From Lachancea thermotolerans CBS 6340 (taxonomy: Eukaryota > Ascomycota > Saccharomycetes > Saccharomycetales > Saccharomycetaceae): a stretch of 64,000 nucleotides of DNA. The notes beneath the pieces were generated by a model. It was given only the letters and a program-made list of their open reading frames with translations. It had not been told where the DNA came from and did no database searches. The DNA lies in the NCBI RefSeq assembly GCF_000142805.1, contig NC_013084.1, positions 868,001 to 932,000 on the forward strand, written 5' to 3'. This document shows, one piece after another, positions 18,501-26,541 of this stretch. The position numbers and the translations under genes were made by a program. The stretch's first letter is position 1, and every line of letters begins with the position of its first letter.

Positions 18501-20540
18501 CAACTACTTTTGATCAATGGGGCTCAAAACAATGACGAATCCCTTCACCTTTCCCTTAGGTTCATTCAATTGTTGATTTCCAGTGAAAAGCAAATCGTTG
18601 ATGACATCAAAAACGGATGTGACAGAGCTTTATATGAATTGTTAGAAAAATGCTACCAAAAAAAGCTTTTGTGCCTTCTCAATCAATGTGTCCTTTTTAT
18701 TATAGAGAATGATGCTTATTATCTCGTCGAGAAGTTTTGGGCTACGTGTGGCCCAGACTTTCTAAATTTGCTTGAAAATTCGACATTGGCGACCATTATG
18801 AACCAAGTGGCTTCGAAAAACGAGGTCGTCATAAACATCTTCAATTTTGTTTTTGAACAGAAACCTACAGACTACGTGCTGGGGCTGATGGAAAATGTTT
18901 TGGCTCAAGACCAACTGCCCACACTCAACTGTTGCCGAGAGAAAATTATAAATTTTTTGGTTAGAGAAGGCATTCGTTCTAATGAAGGAGGCCGAAAGAA
19001 AGTGCTGGCCATTTTTGAAAGGGCTTCTGAGGTCTTGATTTTCCAGCATAAAAGGCTGCTAGCTGAGTTTATGCGGTCATTAATTTCAAAATTACCGGCC
19101 GAGAAAGGAGAATTTGTGTATGATCTACTGTCCTTCATTTGCAAGGATGAAAGGTTCAAACTAAAGGGCTATGATAATCTTCTTGTGAAGATAAATCATG
19201 GGCTACCTTTAGCTTCTGATACCTTCCAGAGTGAGAAGAAACGCGAAACACAACGATACAAGTTTCACTCGGCTCCGCAAACCCCGCCGAATAAAACTTC
19301 CAGCGTTAGTGAAGCTGCAGCTTATTCTCTTAACCAGTTACCACAAAAAGTTGTGGAGATGAGAGAAACCAGCCCGAGCGATGCTACTTTTCCTAGTTGC
19401 CGAGAACTTTCTTCAAATTTGAATCAACAGCGAAAATTAAAGGAATCTGCTGCTGCCAGCGAAACAAAAACTTTACATGCTTTAGGCACTGTCCTCAATG
19501 ATCAAAAACACATGGATACTAGTGACGAAGATCAGTCTTGTCGTGAAAAAAAGCGCATTCCTGGACCCAATAACGGCGATAAAGCTCTCAGATCCATTAC
19601 GCCTCCCGAGGAAACAGTTTGTTCATCGAAAGATGATGGCCTTACTCCGCGCAACAATGAGAAGGGTGGGCAAGACCCTACCCACAAGTTAACTGAAATC
19701 TCGCAAAAAAAACAGATTATTGTTTCAGAAGTTGCTCAGAGCAAACTGCAGGCCTCGCGTGGCGCTGAGGCGCTGTCTGAGAAGTCCACTACTAAAGGTC
19801 AGATAAAACAAAATGTAAAGAGCCAAGGCGTGTCGTTAAATGATGAAGTTGAAACTGTTGCCGTGCCAAGTCCACCAAAAAAGCATGAAAGCAGCACAAC
19901 AGATGCAGCTGCACAAATTGCCTGTAGCAAGCTTCATGAAAATGCCCAAAAGACCCATCACGGTGATGAGGTTCATGAGAAGAGGTCTTGTTTTGAAGAA
20001 ACACAACCCAAAGCGGCAAGCGCTTCAGCTCTTCACAATGAAAACAGCCAAATTTCTGATGGTGAAAAAAGAACATCTGTTGATAGCAAGGTTGGATCTT
20101 TGGTGATTGAGCAGTCTCTCATGAACGAAACCCTGATGAATAGGGAAGGCTTCAGTCGCGGGACCGACTTAAGCAACGCAATCGGCATCAAAAGCACATT
20201 CTCAAACGTGGAATCTCTCGCTAAGATTCCAATTTTCAACTCCCGAAAATTAATATCCAAAAACAAGCAGCCTGTAACTTGCGAAAATAAATCAAACGAG
20301 GGTGTGACGGCCAACAAAAGTTCCAAAGAACTTCCGGGGAAATTGGAAGATTTTGAAACAATAAAAAGGAAGAATCTACATGGCTCTGTGTACTCAGCGT
20401 GCGAAGACAAAAAACTCAAGGTCATACTACAAATAATGAAAGAGTTTGGTGTGAACGAGTTTAGTCAGCTTTCTGACGTCCAAAAACAATTTGTTAAACA
20501 GGAAATGATAAAATTCTTATCAAAATCGAACGCGAGCTAA
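15534..20540 (+). CDS. RIF1: Telomere and replication-timing factor Rif1
   Basis: Large HEAT-repeat protein that binds Rap1 at telomeres, limits telomerase, and recruits protein phosphatase 1 to counter Dbf4-dependent kinase at late origins. 1668 residues (yeast Rif1 1916). The N-terminal disordered region carries the PP1 docking motif KSVAF (residues 96-100) and a SILK-like PILKF (128-132). A helical-repeat body follows up to about residue 1250, then a long low-complexity Ser/Lys/Glu-rich tail, and finally a conserved C-terminal helical domain (KKLKVILQIMKEFGV...) that corresponds to the tetramerisation/DNA-binding module. The ATG at 15534 follows two short upstream ATGs. Convergent with CHK1, 120 bases between stops. 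Confidence 0.95.
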   Translation: MTANSSPTKKRGKALDVLEKHISQQNKKPKNNQYGALLSMFQTITDSIKLPAPVSQPRPRMISSSPPRRVEQPFGSRQHPTSKSPEPPSQRSSPKKSVAFSDQIDSSPPPASLHSSPHRSSQAVPSKPILKFTLPLARTPSPRRKNNQPGFNDKLTIDQRENDSSEDPMSLSYWVSGEVHGLGDIKSISEFKDVLTGGLYFLSSDIPEAKKRYFEIYATFNNIMPIFTSPNYSEVKDKKVQILAQNMNVILATCIPHLISIQAELLSSLKKDPFTSRIYVQIVRFFNALFSNFKLVKICENNQSFQTALHKVVESFTEAIQHPNSNKVMVTAQLALLRDEQCGIKRLTPLKVQSFVKSLANMKKISSSNLTCEKLLLLKIFLAKYPEVMFETIDIWLQAEVLSRLLIEEEFYSLKIANNCVSILLDLLKRCLTDRDNHQVLEVLKQTTTKELFSVNCEGNKTLAHLQTKEDNLETLLRKRVIYLIEEKDEPKLAMDLWLAMVGLLFNSAGEVSSLCSDRGKLWLDLNLRYQNNSNPKAKKLALRSWRIVTYMICSKRLADIGESQKLVAVLLDPFSYLSKDYYKDPDYESLIYVLNGLLYSTLCNHHKDQFTYNLEFILSPFINEILMGQKSLKIRKVALEVLLRVVNQSPGGPTPKKEFNALKVVTSSGVEAADFIPFSSPLLSRNWHALMSIVQKCKQTSPPETYDLSFTLLLAVIERIPQRAIDGTTRDNCSATLLPGTEDSEQKPRSRMTDALASLMRTFKDLMCEPSPIINKLCMEIATAIKNGEIDCTDMLKTVLKETSNSISYLEVYSFFLRLKDTRIDDFIYNSISSKILSPKISAHAFEAFIDIVNSYSSTEIIQAFLDTSEKGSFDLWKASKLDTSRWDFGCTVRYFTMRFQREDLKVDDEFVSQFSSALTQHSRLAEELRKSLGVDRYAKSVVKFLKQEKRTDSYGLDSQWKLSMISCFSMDDYLEMLKFAADLREDVQLLLINGAQNNDESLHLSLRFIQLLISSEKQIVDDIKNGCDRALYELLEKCYQKKLLCLLNQCVLFIIENDAYYLVEKFWATCGPDFLNLLENSTLATIMNQVASKNEVVINIFNFVFEQKPTDYVLGLMENVLAQDQLPTLNCCREKIINFLVREGIRSNEGGRKKVLAIFERASEVLIFQHKRLLAEFMRSLISKLPAEKGEFVYDLLSFICKDERFKLKGYDNLLVKINHGLPLASDTFQSEKKRETQRYKFHSAPQTPPNKTSSVSEAAAYSLNQLPQKVVEMRETSPSDATFPSCRELSSNLNQQRKLKESAAASETKTLHALGTVLNDQKHMDTSDEDQSCREKKRIPGPNNGDKALRSITPPEETVCSSKDDGLTPRNNEKGGQDPTHKLTEISQKKQIIVSEVAQSKLQASRGAEALSEKSTTKGQIKQNVKSQGVSLNDEVETVAVPSPPKKHESSTTDAAAQIACSKLHENAQKTHHGDEVHEKRSCFEETQPKAASASALHNENSQISDGEKRTSVDSKVGSLVIEQSLMNETLMNREGFSRGTDLSNAIGIKSTFSNVESLAKIPIFNSRKLISKNKQPVTCENKSNEGVTANKSSKELPGKLEDFETIKRKNLHGSVYSACEDKKLKVILQIMKEFGVNEFSQLSDVQKQFVKQEMIKFLSKSNAS

Positions 20541-20660
20541 CAAGAAAACTTAACTTAGTTGAGTTTTTACAGGGAACGTATACTGCTCCTGGTATACAAT
20601 TAAATATTGATTACAAAGGTATATGCTAAGATTTTATATGCAGCTGGAGTTAAGGGTTTT

Positions 20661-22316
20661 TTATGGCACGTAAACCAGTTCTCGACACACTAGGCTTACT
20701 TTCTTGAAAAGCCTTCTCCATTCCAGCGGGTCCCCGCTTCTCCTATTGAAGCTAATTAGGACGAGACCCCCATAAGCGTTAGATAGAGACACGTTACCGG
20801 ATAGAAACCATCCCTTCCTATCCATTGTTTTAATTTGGATAGTGACTGGGAAAACATCTTCTAGCTTGTGGGAATCTCTGAGCTCAAGAAAAGTTTCGTA
20901 CGAGCCTGTCTTCACCGGAATACTAAAGTTCCGGAGGGCATACTCCAGCATTGGAAGAATTGAACTCATTTCTCGATGTGAATAAAATTTTGTCAAAACA
21001 GATGTGCTTATGAAAGCTCCTTCTGGAATTGAGTTTACCTGAAATTGTTGGGTGGCCATGTCCACATGAACTTGCTGTGTCCATTCAGTATCAGGGTTCG
21101 ACGCCTGTCTGGAACCAGGCTGCCCGAAAAACTCATGCTGAGTAGCGAGTCGGCCAGATGCACAAAAACTATCGTGGCGCAAGTCAGCGATCTCTGATTG
21201 AATCGGCTGTGTCGACGTATGAGTGGGGATTTTCAAGCAAAAATCATCTTTCATAAATTGAGTGTATGCATCATCGCTCAAAGAAACGTGGAGTTTACTC
21301 AAAAGCTTCTGAGATAGCAATTGTGGATCATTGCAACGGCCGCCTTCATCAGAAAAAGATACGAGACTAGTGTACCACACATGAGTGCGAAGTTCACTTA
21401 ACGTAACCCTTTTTCGTGGGTCAGGCTGAAGCATCTTGCGGACTAAATTTAGTTGAGTTAGGCTGATCTTGTTCCATGGCCCGCTAACCATGTTTCCACA
21501 ATTTTCTGAAAATTCACGAAATTGGTCGTCGTCACGGCTTGGTTGTTCCCACGGAGTTTCGCCAGTCAACAAAACAAACACTAGTACCCCACAGGACCAT
21601 ATATCTGTAAGATCAGCATGGTAGTTCCGGGAATGTAATATTTCTGGCGCCATATAAGGGAGACTGCCTCGCGTGTCCGACGACAATCTCTTCGTGCCGT
21701 CTTTGCGCCTGAATTGGGAAGCTAGACCGAAGTCTGCAAGCTTTAAGTTTCCATCACTGTCTAGCAGAATATTTTCTGGCTTAATGTCCCTGTGGGCGAT
21801 GCCGCATTTTTCATGCAGATAGGTCACAGCGCTAATTAATTGCTTGAAATAAAATTGGGCGACCTCAGCATCCACGCCCACATCTGGCTCAATCTTATCA
21901 AACAAGTCGCCTCCACCGGCCATCTCCATGGCAATCCAGAGAAAGTTTTTGGTCACATTGCAATCTATAACCTTCAAGATGTTCAAGTGATCGCTGCACT
22001 TCGATTGGATGACAACTTCTTGTATTGCATCTTTTTCGCTCAGACCATGTTTAACGCAAGTAGGAAGATGCACGAATTTGACTGCTACTACAGTTTCTGG
22101 ATTTGACTCCAGGCAGGCGGCCTTAACGCTATTAAACACGAGTTAGTATTCGTCCGTCTGAGCAGCTATCTTTTGGGCATTCGCCCAAACTTTGTAATAT
22201 TAAGCATCAAAAAAACATTAAACCTACAATGCGAATGAACCCTGTCCAACTGTTTCGCCCAGAACCAGGTTCTTGATCTTTGGAAGCGGCGATCTTTGCG
22301 AGAAGTTGATGGACAT
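20661..22316 (-). CDS. CHK1: DNA-damage checkpoint kinase Chk1, two exons
   Basis: Serine/threonine kinase that stabilises securin (Pds1) after DNA damage. The single open frame (20661-22139) starts with GTG and lacks the glycine-rich loop. The missing N-terminus is found upstream: exon 1 is 22228-22316 (ATG at 22316), exon 2 is 20661-22128, and a 99-nt intron separates them. The joined protein has 518 residues (yeast 527). It starts MSINFSQRSPLPKIKN and has the glycine loop GETVGQGSFAFVK (20-32), ATP lysine K47, HRD (142-144), DFG (162-164) and APE motifs, then a C-terminal KA1-like regulatory region. The splice junction forms codon F30. Unspliced RNA would stop right after codon 30. S. cerevisiae CHK1 has no intron. 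Divergent from UBX6/7, with 99 bases between ATGs. Confidence 0.93.
22129..22227 (-). other. Spliceosomal intron in CHK1
   Basis: 99-nt intron inferred from sequence. The donor is GTAGGT (22227-22222), the branch site is a perfect TACTAAC (22148-22142) and the acceptor is TAG ending at 22129, 13 bases after the branch adenine. The donor departs from the usual yeast GTATGT at position 4. Removing it joins 89 nt of exon 1 to exon 2 in frame and restores the kinase N-lobe. The pairing of a consensus branch site with a conserved protein junction makes this call strong even without transcript data. Confidence 0.9.
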
Positions 22317-22415
22317 GTTTACTGTATAATAATTATATATATGTGGTGACCTTGAAAAACAAATGAAAATAAATAATACTTAGTGTTTAAGATACTATCG
22401 GAAAGTGAGTTCGTC

Positions 22416-23633
22416 ATGAGCAGGCCAGAGTTGGAATTTATGAGCTCTGTGCAGCAGGCAGTTCAGCTTTCGCTACAAGAACAGAAACCTTTGGTTGTAT
22501 ACTGTACCGAGGGGAACGACAACTGGCTCCGAAGTTGGTTCAATAGGGAGTTGAGGCAACAACTCGTTACGACGTGTATAGCTCTTAAGCTGACAAAAGG
22601 ACAGCCAGAATACGGATATTTCGAGCAAATATTTCCTTCAGTTCCCGTACCAAGCGTTTGTTGTATTAAGGAAGGTAAAATTACTGGCGTTGTTGAAGCT
22701 ACTGTGGTCAAGACTGATGGTCAGGTCCACAGGAATACACTGTTAGCATGTTTGGGTCATATACCCAGAAACACAAATTCGGAGTCTTCCCCTAAACAAA
22801 ACTCGACCCTAAAAGAGCAGGCAGCGCAAAGGGCAGCACAGTTGCATCATGAAGAAGTTTTGAAACAGCGCAAGGTTGAAAAAGAAGAGCGCGAGCGGAT
22901 AAGAAGACTTGTGAAGGCCGACCGGGAAGAGCTCAAAGCCAAAAATCGCGAACCTGTTGCCCATGAACGCCGCGCTTTGGACAGCCTGCACGATAACATC
23001 AAAAATACTGATCATTTAACCGCGAAGACGTGCACTCTGCAGATACGACTACTTAACGGGCATGCAATCTGTCACCAGTTCAAGTCCAACGCAACACTCA
23101 ACTCTGTCAGGAGGTGGATCGACGAGAACAGAGACGACGGCGACGCGCCATATGTTTTCTTCAGAAGTATACCCCGTGAATCATTTCAGGAGTCAGATGA
23201 GTTGAGATCTCTAAGTTCACTACAACTAACACCACGTTCGGTTTTAATTTTGAAAGCGGTCGAAAATGATGATAACAACGTACAAATTATTGATGTCCAG
23301 GGTCCCGGGCTCTTGGGAAGGATGTTTAACTCCGTTACCGGTTGGTGGAATTCTGAAAAGGCTAATGAGCCTGACTCAGATATTCAGCAGACAACAAAAC
23401 CCAATGAAAAATCTCCGGCTTCTTCAAAGTTTAATTCTCCCGCAAATTCCCCTTACATCAGGCATCAGCTGGCTCGAAACCCGTCTGAGTTAAGTCTTCC
23501 TTCCCGCCCAGTATCACCTAATGTTTTCCAGTTTGTAAACGCTGACGATAACGAAGCGAGTGACCGCGACCGTAAAACCTTCAACGGAAATAGCGTGAAG
23601 CTCGAAGACAAAAAAGGGAAGGAAGGTAAGTAG
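22416..23633 (+). CDS. UBX-domain protein, Cdc48 adaptor (Ubx6/Ubx7 ancestor)
   Basis: Cdc48 cofactor of the UBX family; S. cerevisiae has the duplicate pair UBX6 (YJL048C) and UBX7 (YBR273C), and this single gene sits at the position ancestral to both. 405 residues from the ATG at 22416; a longer frame begins with GTG, and a second in-frame ATG is at 22440. The N-terminal 110 residues look thioredoxin-like (VVYCTEGNDNWLRSW...). A Lys/Glu/Arg-rich coiled coil spans about 130-200. The UBX domain (CTLQIRLLNGHAICHQF to SVLILKAVE) is at about 215-295. A Ser/Pro/Asn-rich tail follows. Convergent with CHM7, with 9 bases between the stops. Confidence 0.9.
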   Translation: MSRPELEFMSSVQQAVQLSLQEQKPLVVYCTEGNDNWLRSWFNRELRQQLVTTCIALKLTKGQPEYGYFEQIFPSVPVPSVCCIKEGKITGVVEATVVKTDGQVHRNTLLACLGHIPRNTNSESSPKQNSTLKEQAAQRAAQLHHEEVLKQRKVEKEERERIRRLVKADREELKAKNREPVAHERRALDSLHDNIKNTDHLTAKTCTLQIRLLNGHAICHQFKSNATLNSVRRWIDENRDDGDAPYVFFRSIPRESFQESDELRSLSSLQLTPRSVLILKAVENDDNNVQIIDVQGPGLLGRMFNSVTGWWNSEKANEPDSDIQQTTKPNEKSPASSKFNSPANSPYIRHQLARNPSELSLPSRPVSPNVFQFVNADDNEASDRDRKTFNGNSVKLEDKKGKEGK

Positions 23634-23642
23634 TTTTGGTAT

Positions 23643-24968
23643 TTATGTTGACAAAATAGGCTCTTTGTTTTTGCTTTCCGAGGGTCCCAGATCTGCCCTC
23701 GATTCCTCTTCAACTGGCGACTCTCTTCCGGCCACCAGTGCAACTTCCTCAGGCCCGAATCCCTGGTATGAGCTTATCTTAAGTTTTGAGAGCTCTCGCG
23801 TCACCTCTTGCTCTTTCTTTACTTCTGCGTCTAGCTCCTCCAACTCCTCATTCAACTGTTCATCATTTTGATCGTCAAGCTTACCAGCAAGAATATCACT
23901 AATCTCTTCATTCTTCGATCTTTCTAAGCTGATTTCATCGAGCAGTTTTTCGACACTTTCAGTATCCCCGAGTTCGGCAGAAACATTGGACATTACGTCT
24001 CGAGAGGCCAATAATGTGTTCCTCAAGTTGACGTTGTCGAGCGACATCTCTATATCGCTTTTAAGTGTTTCAATATTTTGTAAGTTTCTGCAGGCAGTTG
24101 TTAGGTTTCTTTCTAGAAGCTTCTTAGCTCGCAAATGTAATCTCTGAAGGTCCTTGGGCTTATCAGATTTGATACATTCAGCGAGAACTTGCTTTCTTTC
24201 ACGAATTCGATCTTCAAGCATGGAAACCTGAAATTGCAAGATAGAGTATGTTTCTTTAACTGATGCAATGTTTCTATCGTTTTCGGATATAAAGTTAAAG
24301 TCAAACTTAGCGAGTAAAGGTGCCATGTCCCTCGTACAGACCTTGACAGTATTACAATCTGTTACAATAACACCCATGTACGTTTCCATGTACATCAAAA
24401 CTATCTCAAACTCATTCCAGCCCTGCAGGTTCTCTTCCATACCAACTATCTTGCAGAATTCGAGCTTTGAGAAGATAAGGTCTGAATACCTTATAGCTTT
24501 CTTGCAAATAGAGGACCTCATGCGCTGTTCGGCCTGAAGGCTTTTCCTCTTTGTGGTTGGAAGAACTACGAAATCAGCGTCTCTCAAATAATTGGCTCCT
24601 TCTGAAGTGCGTGTGGTAGCTTGTGAGCGGCCGGCAAGAATATACCCTATAGTCCAACTGAAAGCCTTCAAAATCTTGCTATTGTTATTGCGCTTAAAAC
24701 GTTCTTTAGCTATTAAGAGGCCATCGGAAATAAGGCTATCTAATGCAGTGTCCAAACATTTAGGAGGTCCTAACTCTTTGTCTGAAAGCTCTTTCAAAAG
24801 TTCACTTCCACATTGGCAGATCAATTTATCACTAAAAACTTCATCCAGCAATAGGTGTCTCCAGTACCTCACATTCGCCTCGTAACCCTCAGGATTTAAA
24901 TCCTTCAGTTTTCTGAAGTCTGAATACAGGGATGTGAGCCTTGATTTGGAGAGCGTTGTGTCCCTCAT
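23643..24968 (-). CDS. CHM7: ESCRT-III-related nuclear envelope protein Chm7
   Basis: 441 residues (yeast Chm7 450). It joins in nuclear pore complex quality control and nuclear-envelope sealing, acting with the inner-membrane protein Heh1 and ESCRT-III. The N-terminal half is an ESCRT-II-like winged-helix region; the C-terminal half is a Snf7-type helical domain with long charged coiled coils (about residues 235-390) followed by an acidic tail. The start is the ATG at 24968 (MRDTTLSKSRL). It is the homologue of YJL049W, next to MTR4 (YJL050W) and UBX6 (YJL048C) in S. cerevisiae; here HSM3 (YBR272C) is interleaved. Only 82 bases separate its start from that of HSM3. Confidence 0.88.
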   Translation of the reverse strand: MRDTTLSKSRLTSLYSDFRKLKDLNPEGYEANVRYWRHLLLDEVFSDKLICQCGSELLKELSDKELGPPKCLDTALDSLISDGLLIAKERFKRNNNSKILKAFSWTIGYILAGRSQATTRTSEGANYLRDADFVVLPTTKRKSLQAEQRMRSSICKKAIRYSDLIFSKLEFCKIVGMEENLQGWNEFEIVLMYMETYMGVIVTDCNTVKVCTRDMAPLLAKFDFNFISENDRNIASVKETYSILQFQVSMLEDRIRERKQVLAECIKSDKPKDLQRLHLRAKKLLERNLTTACRNLQNIETLKSDIEMSLDNVNLRNTLLASRDVMSNVSAELGDTESVEKLLDEISLERSKNEEISDILAGKLDDQNDEQLNEELEELDAEVKKEQEVTRELSKLKISSYQGFGPEEVALVAGRESPVEEESRADLGPSESKNKEPILST

Positions 24969-25050
24969 TAACAGCGACCCATTTAAATATTCAAGAAGGA
25001 AGTCTTTCCTTCGTAGTCGAGTTAACTTTCAGAACTTAAGTGCAGCCGAA
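24969..25050. promoter_or_regulatory. 82-bp bidirectional promoter, CHM7-HSM3
   Basis: The whole space between the two divergent start codons. The frame of HSM3 is open across this gap but has no ATG until 25051, so the gap is best read as a shared promoter and 5' leader region. Confidence 0.5.
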
Positions 25051-26493
25051 ATGGCAGAACTCACGAATAATTTGAGCAGTGACTGTCTACTTGATGCTAT
25101 CACCACTAGCTTTAACACAAAAGATTATGTGACTCTCAATAAGCAGTTGAATAGAGCTAATCTTCAACTCTGCAACGCCACCACCCTTCCAGGGAACAAG
25201 ACAGAATTTTTGAAATCTCTGAAGGAAATCTTCAGCCAAGCTCCTGAAGAGCTGGATCATAGCACTACTGCTGAAGTTTTTGAGCGGGTGATAGGTCTGA
25301 CTTCATTCGACCAAGTGCTGGAAGCATTCACAGTGGAGGAGATGGGCCATGCTCTATCAAGTCATGTGATCAACTTGGTGAGATTAGCATGTAAGGTTTT
25401 GAGCCGCTCACAGCCGAAAGGGCTCTTCGCTGGCACAGGACTTATCGACCTGATGTTAGAACAATTATTTGATGCATCGACAGAGCTAGATATTGTCAGC
25501 GAAATCGAAAAATGTTTAGAACAACTAACCTCAGATGCATTAATAAGAAGACGCATTTTGAAAGACAACCTACAACTACTGTTGCGCGTGCGTTCCCAGT
25601 TCGATCCTATCTGTACGACCAGGCTCTTGGCTCTTATGAATGGCATTCTTCCCCACACAGATCGCAGCGAATTTCAGGATAAGTTATTTATCTTTGGTGA
25701 GACAGAAATCCACAAGGCATTGGACAAGGATATTTTCTTGTTTATTAATGTAACTGATTATTATGTTTCAATTCTGAAAATCATGGGAGCTACAAGTGAG
25801 CAGCGACAGTTTAGTATTTGGGTTTTAGACCGTGTGCTGAGTGTTGTCATACCAATTTACGGCAAACTCTACAAACAAATGCACGAGGATTACATGATTG
25901 AAACCTTTGGGCGGAAATATCTGTTCAGCTTATTCAAGGAAATTTCAATGCTCAGTGACTCTCATTACTTTGAAGAGCTGGACTCTAGGTACTTGAATTT
26001 GACACCTTCGAATCTAGATTTCTCTGAATTCATGAAATTCATCAAGCCATCATATCTTATGGAAGTTCAGCATGATTATATTTTGGGAAACTTGACAGTG
26101 ACGCCGTCAAATTTAATGGCTTGGAGAAACCTAATATCTGAAAAACAATCCTTTGATCAAGTCAAAGATAATTTAACGTCTGACGCAATTTTGTCACTTC
26201 CCTATTCTGAACAGATGGTCTTGCTTCAGAAGCTAACATGTTACGAATACTCAGCACGCTACTTACTCAACGATCTATCAAAGGTAATGTCAAACACGCT
26301 CGATGATAAGTCAGGCTCTATCACGGAACCAGAAACATCTGAGCTAAGGCGAGAAGTTTTGGAAAACTTGCTCACGTTCGACAGTGGAATGCTAAATGTT
26401 TGGTTTCAACCAACCCAAGAAGCATATCGCCTTTTGGTGAATGGCGGAAAAGTCCAGGACTCAATGGCTCATGTTGCGGATACATATCTGTAA
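25051..26493 (+). CDS. HSM3: Proteasome base assembly chaperone Hsm3
   Basis: ARM/HEAT-repeat chaperone (S5b family) that binds Rpt1-Rpt2 while the 19S regulatory particle base is built; first found through effects on mismatch repair. The open frame extends upstream to a GTG at 24934, but the first ATG is at 25051, giving 480 residues, the same length as yeast Hsm3 and a similar N-terminus. Recognisable conserved segments are SQPKGLFA, LEQLTSDALIRRRIL and LPYSEQMVLLQKLTCYEYSARYLLNDL. Convergent with MTR4, with 48 bases between stops. Confidence 0.92.
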   Translation: MAELTNNLSSDCLLDAITTSFNTKDYVTLNKQLNRANLQLCNATTLPGNKTEFLKSLKEIFSQAPEELDHSTTAEVFERVIGLTSFDQVLEAFTVEEMGHALSSHVINLVRLACKVLSRSQPKGLFAGTGLIDLMLEQLFDASTELDIVSEIEKCLEQLTSDALIRRRILKDNLQLLLRVRSQFDPICTTRLLALMNGILPHTDRSEFQDKLFIFGETEIHKALDKDIFLFINVTDYYVSILKIMGATSEQRQFSIWVLDRVLSVVIPIYGKLYKQMHEDYMIETFGRKYLFSLFKEISMLSDSHYFEELDSRYLNLTPSNLDFSEFMKFIKPSYLMEVQHDYILGNLTVTPSNLMAWRNLISEKQSFDQVKDNLTSDAILSLPYSEQMVLLQKLTCYEYSARYLLNDLSKVMSNTLDDKSGSITEPETSELRREVLENLLTFDSGMLNVWFQPTQEAYRLLVNGGKVQDSMAHVADTYL

Positions 26494-26541
26494 AGATTCT
26501 AGAGCATGCGTTTTATTTTACAGTGGTTATATATTACTAAA

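Noticed and set aside
23624-23636. GTAAGT donor-like sequence at the end of the UBX6/7 gene
   Set aside because: The frame stops within it, and CHM7 begins its own 3' end 9 bases later on the other strand, leaving no room for a second exon.
24934-25050. GTG-initiated 39-codon N-terminal extension of HSM3
   Set aside because: No ATG, and the ATG-started protein has the exact length (480) of yeast Hsm3. The extension would overlap the first 35 bases of CHM7 on the other strand.
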